DNA from: Streptomyces shenzhenensis
Lineage (GTDB): Bacteria; Actinomycetota; Actinomycetes; Streptomycetales; Streptomycetaceae
Reading direction: 5' to 3'
Length of the DNA: 64,000 nt
Assembly (NCBI RefSeq): GCF_003688995.1
Contig: NZ_PENI01000019.1
Coordinates: 117,123-181,122 of the forward strand
Position numbers and translations under genes: made by a program. The notes under the pieces were generated by a model. That model worked only from the letters and a program-made list of their open reading frames with translations, made no database searches and was not told the origin of the DNA. The stretch's first letter is position 1. Each line of letters begins with the position of its first letter. Positions 34,141 to 43,060 of the stretch are shown piece after piece.

Positions 34141-37100
34141 TCAGGCAGTGCACTCCGGGAACAGCGCCCGAAGACGGTCGGACACCTCGGGCAGGTCCGC
34201 ACCACCGCCGTCCACGGGCTCTTCGCCAGTGGGCACCTGGCGTTCCGGGGCCGGAGAGTGACCTGCGCGCCGGCACAGGTCATCGGCCTGGGCACGCAGA
34301 AGCAGCAGCCCCGACCTGTCGGCGACAGCGACCGCACGCATGCCGAGCTCGTACGCTTCCGCGGGCCGCCTGCCCACGAGTTCGATCCGACCGAGGCCGA
34401 TGAGGGCATGGGCCTCGGACTGGGGGTGGCCAATGCGTTCGGCGATGCTGAGAGTGCGGCTGAACTCCTCGTGAGCGTCGGATGATCTGCCCCGGATCAG
34501 ATGCAGTCCCCCAAGGATGTTGCGGGCGTTGGCCTCCAGGGCGACATAACCATGATCACGGGCGATGACGACGGCGCTCTCTGCGTACTGGTAGGCGAGG
34601 TCGACATGGCCATTGCAGGCGTAGATCTGGGCAAGCCCGTAGGAGGCGAGGACGATCGAGTGGGAGGCGTTGAACTCCTCGCTGAGCGACAGCGCAAGGT
34701 CGAGGTTGGCCATGCCCGCGTCCCATTCTCGCAAGTCGGCGTAGACGCAGCCAAGCCGTGCCAGCACCTCGGGGCGGGAGCGCTGAACTCCGTCCTCGTC
34801 GAGAATCGCGGCGGCGCGGCTGAAGTGGGCCTCGGCCGCGCGGAGCCGTCCCTGACTGTGCCGGGCCATACCGAGGTACATCAGCCCGCGAGCCTCGACA
34901 TGCGGCAGATCCAGTTGCCTGCTGAGCTCCAAACCGCGCTCCAGCAGGGTAACAGCGCTGTCGATGTGCTTTGTGGGCTGCTGCAACTGGTTCATCGCGA
35001 TGGCGTTGACAGTGACGGCTTCGAAATCGCGTACGCCGAGTCGGATGAACCCCCTGTGCGCGGCCCGCAGTTCGCGGGCGGCCTCGGGGAGCCGGTTGAG
35101 GCCCTGGAGGGCGAGTCCGACACTGAGCCGCATCACGGCAGTGACTCGCTGATCGCCGAGCGATAGGGCGGCGCGCAGCCCGGCCTGGGCGACGGTGAGC
35201 CAATCGGTCTGGAGTCGGCCGAGGGTGAAGTAGCCACGGAGCATGTCCACGAGGCGGACGCACACCTCGTCCAGTTTCGCGTCGGCGGCGCGGACGATGA
35301 GGGCGACGAGGTTGGCCTGCTCGGCCCGCAGCCACGCCTGCGCGTCCCGAGGGTCGATCTCGGGCGCCAGCACACGAGGGTCGAGCCGGAACAACCGCAG
35401 GAATCCCGGGTAGCATGATTGTACGGCCTCGTCGGTGCGACGCAGATACCAGCGGCACAGCCGGTTCAGGGCCTGTCGCCGGTCGGCGGGCCTGTCCTCC
35501 TCGACGCCTCGCTCGGCCGCGTACAGGGCGATGAGGCTGTGAAAGCGGTACGTGTCCTCGGACGAGACCTCGATGAGCTGGGCCGCGGCAAGCTTGTCGA
35601 GGAGTTGGTCGGCCACCTGGGGTTCGCAGTCGGCCAACTGTGCGGCGGTACAAGGGGTGAAGGCCATGTCGCCCACGACGCCGAGGAGCCGGAAGAACCG
35701 GCGGGACAGCGCGGCCAGAGAATTGTAGGCGACGCTGAATGCGGCCCGTACAGCGGTGGATGGGCTGTCGCCGAGGGCGAGGAGTTCCAGCGGGTCGCCT
35801 TCTCGCAACGCCTCGACAAAGGACTCGACAGAGCGCCAGGGTCGTCCGGCGAGGTGTCCGGCGGCGATCCGCAGTGCGAGCGGGAGCCGGCCGCAGAGTT
35901 CGACGAGTTCGGTAACGGCCGTCCTGCACAGCGTCTCCGGGGCCCGGCCGAGGACGGCGGTGAGGACATCCTCGCCCTCCTTCTGCGACAGCAGGTTGAG
36001 AGTAAAGCTGCGTGCACCGTAGACGGCAACGAGGTCGGGCCGGTACTCGCGGTGCAGGGCGAGGACGGCGCAGCTCGGGGAACCAGGCAGCAGGTCGAAG
36101 ATCTGTTCGCTGTCGTTGACATCGTCGATGACGACGAGCACACGCCGGTCGGCAAGCCGGCTGCGGAGCACGCCAGTGAGCTGGTGCCGTTCGGTGGGGA
36201 GGGCGGAAACGTCGGCCCCTGAGGAGTGCAACAGCTCGGCAATGATGTCATGCACAGGACGAGCTCCTCCGCGGGCATCGTGGAGGCGTACATACCACTG
36301 CCCGTCGGGATACACGGAGCCGAGCCGGTGCGCTACGCGCAACGCAAGCGCGGTCTTACCGATGCCGGGCGGGCCGACGAGGCTGACGAGCGGGACAACC
36401 GTGCGATGGCGTGGAGTAAGGGCGGTGACGACCTGTTGCAACAACTCCTCCCGGCCAACGAAGTGGGTTGCCTCTGGTGGAAGCTGGCGCTGCACTACCC
36501 ACGGCGCATTGGGATTGATGGGCTGAACCCCAGCGTTCCGGTGGGCCTGGCGGGCGGCCTTCGCACCGGGGGTGCCCGAGGGGGTGGCCTGGAACGCATG
36601 GATTTCACCGGTCTCGGCGAGCAGCTGCCGGTGCAGCTGTTGGAGTTCCTGCCCTGGCAGGAGTCCGAGTTCACGGTCGAGCATCCGGTAGTAGTCGCGG
36701 TACTCCTCCAGCGCCGCAGCGACCTGCCCAGAGCGATGCAGCGCCCGCATCAGATACTCACGCAGCCGTTCCCGTAGCGGGTGTTCGGCGGCGAGGGCGC
36801 GCAGTTGAGGGATGACATCGGCGCTGCTGCCGATGTCGAGGACGAGTGCGAGGCGTCGTTCGGCCAAGGTGAGACGTTCCTCGATAAGCTGCGGCGCCAC
36901 CTCGGTCTGGAGCGAGGCGGAAGGCACTGTTTCGAAGGGGTCGCCGCGCCACTCGGCGAGCGCCCGTTCCAGGGCGCTCAGTTCACGGTCCGGGTCCCGC
37001 TCACTGTGGGCGGTACGGGCCTCTGCGGCCGCCTTCCGGTAGCGGGTCAGGTCGAGGGCGTCCGGATCCATCGCGATCCGGTAGCCGCCCGGGTGGGTCT

Positions 37101-37407
37101 CGATGACCGGAGGGGCATCGAGACCGAGTGAGCCGCGTAGCAGCGCCCGCAGCCGAGTGGTATGGATGTGCAGCGCGGCACGGGTGTCCTGCGGCGGCTG
37201 GTCATCCCAGAGCCTGCGGATGAGTTCGTCAGACGTGACCACCTGGTCGGCCCGTAATAGCAGGGACGCGAGAAGCACCCGCTGCTTGGGGGACGAGACT
37301 GTCAGTTCCGTCCCCCCTGTGCGGACCGCCAGGGGCCCGAGTATCCGAAAGTCGTAGGTTGAAGCAGCTTCTCCGTTCAAGAACACACCTGCCCGATCAG
37401 TCACCAT
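34141..37407 (-). CDS. Large SARP (AfsR-like) with NB-ARC ATPase and TPR domains
   Basis: A protein of about 1088 residues. Residues about 18-110 are the winged helix (YDFRILGPLAVRTGG, SPKQRVLLASLLLRADQVV), about 115-275 the activation domain, about 320-600 an NB-ARC ATPase (THFVGREELLQQ, Walker A GPPGIGKTAL, Walker B VLVVIDDVN, GRLPLALRIAAGHL), then TPR repeats to the end. It may act as the master switch over the two small SARPs. Leu51 is a TTA codon (37255-37257), implying bldA dependence. The start is uncertain: ATG 37407 has a weak ribosome site, and the ORF stays open to 37572. Confidence 0.9.
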   Translation of the reverse strand: MVTDRAGVFLNGEAASTYDFRILGPLAVRTGGTELTVSSPKQRVLLASLLLRADQVVTSDELIRRLWDDQPPQDTRAALHIHTTRLRALLRGSLGLDAPPVIETHPGGYRIAMDPDALDLTRYRKAAAEARTAHSERDPDRELSALERALAEWRGDPFETVPSASLQTEVAPQLIEERLTLAERRLALVLDIGSSADVIPQLRALAAEHPLRERLREYLMRALHRSGQVAAALEEYRDYYRMLDRELGLLPGQELQQLHRQLLAETGEIHAFQATPSGTPGAKAARQAHRNAGVQPINPNAPWVVQRQLPPEATHFVGREELLQQVVTALTPRHRTVVPLVSLVGPPGIGKTALALRVAHRLGSVYPDGQWYVRLHDARGGARPVHDIIAELLHSSGADVSALPTERHQLTGVLRSRLADRRVLVVIDDVNDSEQIFDLLPGSPSCAVLALHREYRPDLVAVYGARSFTLNLLSQKEGEDVLTAVLGRAPETLCRTAVTELVELCGRLPLALRIAAGHLAGRPWRSVESFVEALREGDPLELLALGDSPSTAVRAAFSVAYNSLAALSRRFFRLLGVVGDMAFTPCTAAQLADCEPQVADQLLDKLAAAQLIEVSSEDTYRFHSLIALYAAERGVEEDRPADRRQALNRLCRWYLRRTDEAVQSCYPGFLRLFRLDPRVLAPEIDPRDAQAWLRAEQANLVALIVRAADAKLDEVCVRLVDMLRGYFTLGRLQTDWLTVAQAGLRAALSLGDQRVTAVMRLSVGLALQGLNRLPEAARELRAAHRGFIRLGVRDFEAVTVNAIAMNQLQQPTKHIDSAVTLLERGLELSRQLDLPHVEARGLMYLGMARHSQGRLRAAEAHFSRAAAILDEDGVQRSRPEVLARLGCVYADLREWDAGMANLDLALSLSEEFNASHSIVLASYGLAQIYACNGHVDLAYQYAESAVVIARDHGYVALEANARNILGGLHLIRGRSSDAHEEFSRTLSIAERIGHPQSEAHALIGLGRIELVGRRPAEAYELGMRAVAVADRSGLLLLRAQADDLCRRAGHSPAPERQVPTGEEPVDGGGADLPEVSDRLRALFPECTA

Positions 37408-37552
37408 GCGCAACGTCGGCGATACACCGCGACACAATAGAACACGCTTACGCACAAGATCGCCCAGGTAATGATCCGGGTCTCGCTTGCGAGGCCGGGA
37501 AGTCTCACGGTTCAGGACATTGTTGTTTGACTGCCCGTCATCTTGTTTGTTT

Positions 37553-38578
37553 TCAAACGCCTTGGTCTTCACCTTGCGCAGCCAGGCCGAAGCGCCGCGC
37601 GATCAGTTCATAGGAGCGCATGCGGTCTCGAGGCGCGTGGATCGTAGAGAGCAGCATGAACTCATCGACCTCCAGGGCATCGACCATGGAGGTGAGCGTC
37701 TTGTGCACATGGTCGGGGTCGCCCACGACACACCTCGGCCACTCGGCCACCTCGTCCGCGAGCGGTTCCACCTCGCCGCGCAGCCCGTCGAGCGCCGCCT
37801 CCGGCGACGGCAGGGGCAGCAGCAACCCGCGCCCCATACGCAAGCGGAACAGCCGCTGACTGGCGAAGACCCGCTGAGCCTCCTCCTCCGTGGGCCCGCA
37901 GTACACACCGACGCCGATTTGGACGCGCGGTCGGGCCCCGTCGCGGCTGTCGAAGGCCGCGCGATAGGACTCCACGACGGAACGGGTGACTTGAGGTCGG
38001 CCGAAGTGGGCTATGGAGACGGGCAGTCCCAGCCGGCCGGCGAACTCGGCGCTCTGAGGGCTCGCGACCAACAGCCACACTTCCGGGGCCCCGGCGGTGG
38101 GCATGAGCTGGATGCGCCCGTACGGATGCCCGTCGGGGAAGCCACCATGCAGGAAGGCAAGGAGTTCGGCGAGCTTGCGGGGGAACTCGGTCTCGTCCCC
38201 ATCCGCGGAAGAACCGGGGGCGAGCGCATGCGCCTCAATGCTGCTGGCGCCGATGCCTCGGCCGATACCGAGGTCGATCCGGCCGGGCGAGAGCGCGTCG
38301 AGCACCCGGAACACCTCGGCGACCTTCAGCGGGCTGTAGTGCGGCAGCAGCACTCCGCCGGAACCGACACGGATGCGGCGGGTCTCGGCTGCCACCCTGG
38401 CCACCATGATCTCCGGGGCGGGGCCCGCGAAGGACGGCGTGGCGTGGTGCTCTGCAAGCCAGTAGCGGTGGTAGCCGAGCCGGTCCGCCAGACCGGCCAG
38501 GTCCAGGGAGTTACGCAGGGCAGTGGCCGGGGTGGATCCCTCCGGCACGACGGACTGGTCGAGGACGGACAGTTTCAC
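37553..38578 (-). CDS. Luciferase-like flavin-dependent monooxygenase, second copy
   Basis: A 341-residue LLM-class enzyme of the subgroup with LSVLDQSVVPEG at its N-terminus, YHRYWLAEHHATPSFAGPAPE, GVLLPHYSPLKVAEVFRVLDALSPGRIDLGIGRG and CVVGDPDHVHKTL. It differs from the copy at 25398 and is not a recent duplicate. GTG 38578 has AAGGAG six bases before it, which I prefer over the ATG five codons upstream. It has no adjacent flavin reductase and may share the one at 26459. It lies between the MarR gene and the large SARP on the same strand. Confidence 0.9.
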   Translation of the reverse strand: MKLSVLDQSVVPEGSTPATALRNSLDLAGLADRLGYHRYWLAEHHATPSFAGPAPEIMVARVAAETRRIRVGSGGVLLPHYSPLKVAEVFRVLDALSPGRIDLGIGRGIGASSIEAHALAPGSSADGDETEFPRKLAELLAFLHGGFPDGHPYGRIQLMPTAGAPEVWLLVASPQSAEFAGRLGLPVSIAHFGRPQVTRSVVESYRAAFDSRDGARPRVQIGVGVYCGPTEEEAQRVFASQRLFRLRMGRGLLLPLPSPEAALDGLRGEVEPLADEVAEWPRCVVGDPDHVHKTLTSMVDALEVDEFMLLSTIHAPRDRMRSYELIARRFGLAAQGEDQGV

Positions 38579-38624
38579 GCTGGTCTCCTTCACGGTCGGG
38601 GCCGGAAGGAGGGGGTGACGCGTC

Positions 38625-39086
38625 CTAAGGGGTGGCAGCTCCGGCCACAGTGTGCCGGAAGCGGGCGACGAGCGATGCCCAGCGATCGTCGAACGAGGCG
38701 ACGTCGAGCAGTCCCGTCAGTTCCTCACGGCAGCGGGCCTCCGCCTGCTCACCGCGCTCGGCACCCGCTGGTGTCAGCGTGCAGTACACGCCCCGGCGGT
38801 CATGTTCGCAGGAGACCCGGGCCGTGAGGCCCTTGTTCTCCAGCCGGGTGACAAGCCGACTCATGGACGACTGGTCGAGCCCGACCGCGGCGGACAGCTC
38901 CTGCACCCGAGTGCCGCGCTCATGGCCGTACCGCAGCTCGATGAGCACCATCAGCTCGGGCAGCGAGATCTGGTACTCGCTCGCGAGTGTCTTCTCCAGA
39001 GACTGGTTGAGCTGACCGACCATGAGCGTCAGTCGACGCCACAGGTCGAACTCTTCCGGACGCCCGGCGCGGCCATCGGTCGCCAT
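38625..39086 (-). CDS. MarR-family repressor of the exporter
   Basis: A 153-residue MarR regulator: winged helix with SLPELMVLIELRYG, TRVQELSAAVGLDQSSMSRLVTRLENKGL and the wing EHDRRGVYCTLTPAG. It starts at ATG 39086 behind GGGGAGG. It is divergent from the MFS exporter gene, and a near-perfect palindrome lies in the 246-bp gap between the two starts, so it most likely represses the exporter and itself until the polyketide or an intermediate binds. This repressor-exporter pairing is standard in antibiotic clusters. Confidence 0.93.
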   Translation of the reverse strand: MATDGRAGRPEEFDLWRRLTLMVGQLNQSLEKTLASEYQISLPELMVLIELRYGHERGTRVQELSAAVGLDQSSMSRLVTRLENKGLTARVSCEHDRRGVYCTLTPAGAERGEQAEARCREELTGLLDVASFDDRWASLVARFRHTVAGAATP

Positions 39087-39236
39087 GTCCGCCTCCCCTT
39101 CGTTCGCTCCCCTCCACTATAGCCACCTTTATGCACGATCCTTGTCTACGCAGGTATTTTTCCTGCGCATCCATCCCCAGCCTGCCCCAAAGCCCTGTAC
39201 ATCGGCAAGGCAAGCAGGGATCTGTCCGAAACTTAG

Positions 39237-39252
39237 ATGCAGGCGCCTACAT
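39237..39252. promoter_or_regulatory. MarR operator candidate before the MFS exporter
   Basis: ATGCAGGCGCCTACAT is an inverted repeat broken only by one pair of bases (C/A at positions 4 and 13). Its size and AT-containing flanks suit a MarR dimer. It lies 81 bp upstream of the exporter ATG. The first three bases form an ATG in frame with the exporter, but there is no ribosome site and I do not take it as the start. Confidence 0.6.
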
Positions 39253-39332
39253 TTAACTCTAGTCTGAGAGGTGAACACAGCGCGGCGCCGATCCGCGCCC
39301 GTCCCCGGCTGAATCGACAACAGGCGGTACGC

Positions 39333-40868
39333 ATGACACGCGGAACTCCCGAATCCTCCCCGGCACCAGATACGACATCGGAGCCCTCGCAGACCGCTCC
39401 AGCGGCACCGGAGACGTCCGCCGCGGCGAGCGACAAACTCGACCCGGCGTTCATGCGCATGGCCGCCGTTCTGCTGCTGGCCCTGCTGATGGCGCTACTC
39501 GACGAAACGATCGTCAACGTCGGCGTCAAGACGCTCAGCGGCGCGTTCGGCTCGCCGCTCGCCACCGTCCAGTGGGTCACCGCCGGCTATCTACTCGCCG
39601 TCGCCGTCGCCACGCCCTTCGCGGGCTGGGCCGTCGACCGCTTCGGTGGCCGCACGATGTGGCTCACCGCCGTCTCCCTCTTCGTGCTCGGCTCGGTGCT
39701 GTCCGGCTGTGCATGGTCGATCGAGTCGCTGATCCTGTTCCGGTTGATCCAGGGCGTCGGCGGCGGCATGATCGTGCCCGTCGTGCAGAGTGTCCTCGCG
39801 ACCACCGCGGGCCCCTCGCGAGTCGCCAAGGCCATGGCTCTGATCTCGCTGCCGCTCACCGTCGGTCCGATCCTCGGCCCCGTCCTCGGCGGTGTCCTCG
39901 TGGACGCTGTGAGCTGGCGCTGGATGTTCCTCATCAATCTGCCCATCGGTCTGATCACCCTGCTGCTCGCGCTGCGGACCCTGCCCGCCGACCAGCACGC
40001 CGGCCGCCCCGAGGAACGTCTTGACGTTCTCGGCCTGGTACTGCTTTCCCCCGGCTTCGCCGCACTGGTCTACGGGTTCACGACGGCCGCGCATTCCGGC
40101 GACGCCTCGTCTCCCAAGGCGCTCGTCGCCTTCGCCGCCGGTGCGCTGTTGCTCGTCGGGTACGTGGTGCACGCGCTGCGCACCTCGATCACGCCACTCA
40201 TCGACCTGCGTATGTTCGGCAAGCGTGGCTTCACGATGGCCGTCGTCACGATGTTCTTCGTCGGCGCGGTCGCCAATGCCCTGCTCTTCCTGACCCCGCT
40301 GTACTACCAGCAGTCGCGTGACTTCGGCGCTCTGCACGCCGGTCTGCTGCTGATCCCCTCCGGTTTCCTCGGCGCCGCCGGCGCGATCACCTCCGGCAAG
40401 ACGGCGAACAAGGTCACCGCGCGGCTCACCTCCACGGCCGGAATGCTGGTCACTGCGCTCGGCACACTTGCCTTCACGGGGATCGGCTCCGACACGAACA
40501 CAGCTCTGCTGTCCGTTGCGCTCGGCCTGACCGGCTACGGCATCGGACTGACCGCGCCTGGCACGATGGCGTTCATGTACAAGGCCGTCGACGAGGCCAG
40601 CGCGCCCCGGGCAACCAGTGCGCTGTTCATCTTCAACCAGATCGGCGGCGCGCTCGGGATCGCGGCCATCGCGATCACTCTGCAGGATCGGCTCGGCACG
40701 TCAGGGCACCCTGCCGGGGCGTACGGCGGCTCGTACTGGGTCATCATCGCCTTCAGCGTGATCGCGGCCCTCGCGGCCGTGGTCCTGCCCGGCTCCTTCC
40801 GCGCGGAGGCTCCCCCGGAGCAGCCCGCCGAGGACGAGGGCCCGCTCCCCGAGTCCACCCCCGCCTGA
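39333..40868 (+). CDS. MFS drug exporter (DHA2/EmrB type)
   Basis: A 511-residue transporter with a polar Pro/Ala-rich N-terminal tail of about 40 residues and then about 14 membrane segments, as in the DHA2 family. Motif A is AGWAVDRFGGRTMW, motif B FRLIQGVGGGMIVP, motif C SLPLTVGPILGPVLGG; MALLDETIVNVGVKTL marks TM1 with the D-E-TIVN signature of EmrB-like pumps. It should export the cluster product by proton antiport and give self-resistance. Divergent MarR gene and palindrome upstream. A hairpin terminator follows. Confidence 0.94.
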   Translation: MTRGTPESSPAPDTTSEPSQTAPAAPETSAAASDKLDPAFMRMAAVLLLALLMALLDETIVNVGVKTLSGAFGSPLATVQWVTAGYLLAVAVATPFAGWAVDRFGGRTMWLTAVSLFVLGSVLSGCAWSIESLILFRLIQGVGGGMIVPVVQSVLATTAGPSRVAKAMALISLPLTVGPILGPVLGGVLVDAVSWRWMFLINLPIGLITLLLALRTLPADQHAGRPEERLDVLGLVLLSPGFAALVYGFTTAAHSGDASSPKALVAFAAGALLLVGYVVHALRTSITPLIDLRMFGKRGFTMAVVTMFFVGAVANALLFLTPLYYQQSRDFGALHAGLLLIPSGFLGAAGAITSGKTANKVTARLTSTAGMLVTALGTLAFTGIGSDTNTALLSVALGLTGYGIGLTAPGTMAFMYKAVDEASAPRATSALFIFNQIGGALGIAAIAITLQDRLGTSGHPAGAYGGSYWVIIAFSVIAALAAVVLPGSFRAEAPPEQPAEDEGPLPESTPA

Positions 40869-40884
40869 CCGCACCTCCCCCACC

Positions 40885-40916
40885 CCGGCCCGCCCGGCCC
40901 TCCCTGGGCGGGCCGG
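40885..40916 (+). terminator. Hairpin terminator after the MFS exporter
   Basis: The arms GGCCCGCCC (40887-40895) and GGGCGGGCC (40906-40914) pair around a 10-nt loop, 18 bases after the exporter stop. Confidence 0.65.
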
Positions 40917-41064
40917 TCCGTTTCACGACTGCCGAGGGCGGTCGTACGGTCCGCGACGGCGTCCACCCGAGACGTCGGCCGACCCCATGGCCGCTGGACC
41001 AGGAATCCAGCGCCGCCACCTACACCTGGGAGAAACCACCGCATCCCCTGTCGGCGAGGAAAAC

Positions 41065-41985
41065 GTGAAGGCACTGGTCACCACCACCCTGGACCCGCTC
41101 GCGCTCGAGCTGCGCTCCGTACCCGACCCCCGCCCCCGCCCGGACGAGGCTCTGATCGAGGTCCATGCGACGGCCCTGAACCGAGCCGATCTCCTCCTCG
41201 CGATCCGCCGCCCGGTCGGCTCCCCCCTCGGTCTGGACGTCGTCGGTACGGTCCTGCGCGCCGCCGCCGACGGCAGTGGCCCACCTGCGGGCGCCCGCGT
41301 CACCGGCCTCGCCGCGAACAACGCCTGGGCGGAACTCACCGCGGTCCGCACCGACCGCCTGGCGGCTGTTCCGGACGGGGTCACCGACACCGACGCCGCG
41401 ACCCTGCCGGTCGCCGGCCTCACGGCCCTGTACGCGCTCCAGAAGGCAGGCTGGCTCCTCGGCAAGCACACCCTGGTCACCGGCGCGAGCGGCGGCGTCG
41501 GCCGGGTGGCCGTGCAACTTGCCCACGCGGGCGGCAGCAAGGTGACCGCCTGGGTCGGTTCCGAGGCCCGCGGCACGGGGCTCGCCGAATTCGGCGCGAA
41601 GGTCGTTGCCGGCTACGAGGAGCCGCCCACCACTCCCGTCGACATCCTCGTCGACAGTGTCGGCGGTGAAGTGTTCACCACCGGCTACACATCGCTGCGA
41701 CGCGGCGGTGTGGCGACCGTATTCGGCAACACCGTCCGCGCCGAACTGCGGCTGCCCGCCGACTGGGGCCACGCCCGCCCCGGCGTCCGCATCGAGTACC
41801 TGTTCCTGCTCGACGAGGTCACCCGGCGCGACGTACCGGCTGACCTCGCTCTGCTGCTCGCCCTGGTTGCCTCCGGGAAGCTCGTGGCCGAACCGGGCCT
41901 GCTCACCCCCTGGACCGACCCGCAACGCGCCATCGCCGCCCTCCACTCCCGCTCGGTCAACGGCAAGGTCGTCCTGTCCATGTGA
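41065..41985 (+). CDS. Zinc-independent MDR oxidoreductase (quinone-reductase-like)
   Basis: A 306-residue medium-chain dehydrogenase of the quinone oxidoreductase type. The GroES-like domain reads VHATALNRADLLLA and GLDVVGTV; the NADPH-binding motif is VTGASGGVGRVAVQLAHAG. The zinc-ligand Cys/His set is absent. GTG 41065 has GAGGAAAA upstream. It opens a rightward five-gene run (41065-46932) with a second enzyme of this family, an FAD hydroxylase, a ketoreductase and an amidohydrolase. It may reduce a quinone or enone; which one is not predictable. Confidence 0.88.
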   Translation: MKALVTTTLDPLALELRSVPDPRPRPDEALIEVHATALNRADLLLAIRRPVGSPLGLDVVGTVLRAAADGSGPPAGARVTGLAANNAWAELTAVRTDRLAAVPDGVTDTDAATLPVAGLTALYALQKAGWLLGKHTLVTGASGGVGRVAVQLAHAGGSKVTAWVGSEARGTGLAEFGAKVVAGYEEPPTTPVDILVDSVGGEVFTTGYTSLRRGGVATVFGNTVRAELRLPADWGHARPGVRIEYLFLLDEVTRRDVPADLALLLALVASGKLVAEPGLLTPWTDPQRAIAALHSRSVNGKVVLSM

Positions 41986-42050
41986 CCGCGGACGCCGGTG
42001 CGCGTCACCGCACCCCGAACTCACTTCCGTCACTGCACCGCGAGGTTCCC

Positions 42051-43028
42051 ATGCGACTGATCAGCTACCACGAGCACGGCTCCCCCGACGTCCTGCGCGT
42101 CGAGGACGCCCCGGTGCCCGCACCGGGCCCGGGCCAGCTGCTCCTGCGCACCGAGGCCGTCGGCGTCAACTTCATCGAGACCCAACTACGGAGCAACACA
42201 GCCCCGTTCCCCGCTCCGCTGCCCGGCCGCCCCGGCGGTGACGTGGTGGGTCGGGTCGAGGCGCTCGGCCCGGACACCGACGGGCCCGCGCCCGGCACCC
42301 GCGTCGCGGCGTTCGGCGTTCCCGCCGCGTACGCGGACCAGGTCGTCATCGACGCCGAACGCGCCCTCGTGGTGCCCGAGGACATCGGCGCGACCACCGC
42401 GACCGCGCTCGGCTCCACCGCGCAGACCGCGTGGAGCGTCCTCGACGCGGCCCGGGTAGCCAAGGGGGACACGGTGCTCGTACACGCGGCGGCCGGCGCG
42501 ATCGGCCACATCGTCACCCAGCTCGCGAAACTGCGCGGCGCGGGCCGGGTCATCGGCACGGTCGGCTCGCCCGCCAAGGCCGACTTCGTCCGCGCGCACG
42601 GCGCCGACGACGTCGTCGACTACCGCCAGCCGGACTGGGCGGACAAGGTGCGCGAACTCACCGGCGGGCAGGGCGTAGACATCGTGCTCGACAGCGTCGA
42701 GGGCGCCGTGTTCAAGGACGGCCTGAAGCTGCTTAAGCCGTACGGACGACTCGTCTACTACGGTTTCGCGGGTGCCGACGGCGAGGTCGCGAAGGTGGCG
42801 ATGACCGAACTCCTCGGTCTCACCTACGTGGTGGGCACGTCGCTCGACGCGTGGGCGAATGCCGACCCGGCACGGGTCGCGGAGGCACGGGCGGAACTGG
42901 TCCGGCTGGTCTCGTCGGGAGATCTGCGTGTCGCTGTGCACACCGCGCTGCCGCTGACCGAGGCGGCCGAGGCCCACCGGGTCATCGAGAGCCGTTCACA
43001 GCTGGGTCGTGTGGTCCTCGTCCCCTGA
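42051..43028 (+). CDS. NADPH:quinone oxidoreductase
   Basis: A 325-residue QOR/zeta-crystallin-type enzyme: ISYHEHGSPDVLRVEDAPVP, VGVNFIETQLR, then VLVHAAAGAIGHIVTQLAKL for NADPH and GVDIVLDSVEGAVFKDGL. It resembles its upstream neighbour only at the family level, so this is not a recent tandem duplication. It lies 65 bp after that gene and 32 bp before the FAD hydroxylase, so co-transcription is likely. It may keep a quinone product reduced for later oxygenation. Confidence 0.92.
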   Translation: MRLISYHEHGSPDVLRVEDAPVPAPGPGQLLLRTEAVGVNFIETQLRSNTAPFPAPLPGRPGGDVVGRVEALGPDTDGPAPGTRVAAFGVPAAYADQVVIDAERALVVPEDIGATTATALGSTAQTAWSVLDAARVAKGDTVLVHAAAGAIGHIVTQLAKLRGAGRVIGTVGSPAKADFVRAHGADDVVDYRQPDWADKVRELTGGQGVDIVLDSVEGAVFKDGLKLLKPYGRLVYYGFAGADGEVAKVAMTELLGLTYVVGTSLDAWANADPARVAEARAELVRLVSSGDLRVAVHTALPLTEAAEAHRVIESRSQLGRVVLVP

Positions 43029-43060
43029 GTCCGGAACCGAGTCCCTAGGGAGCCCGTCCC

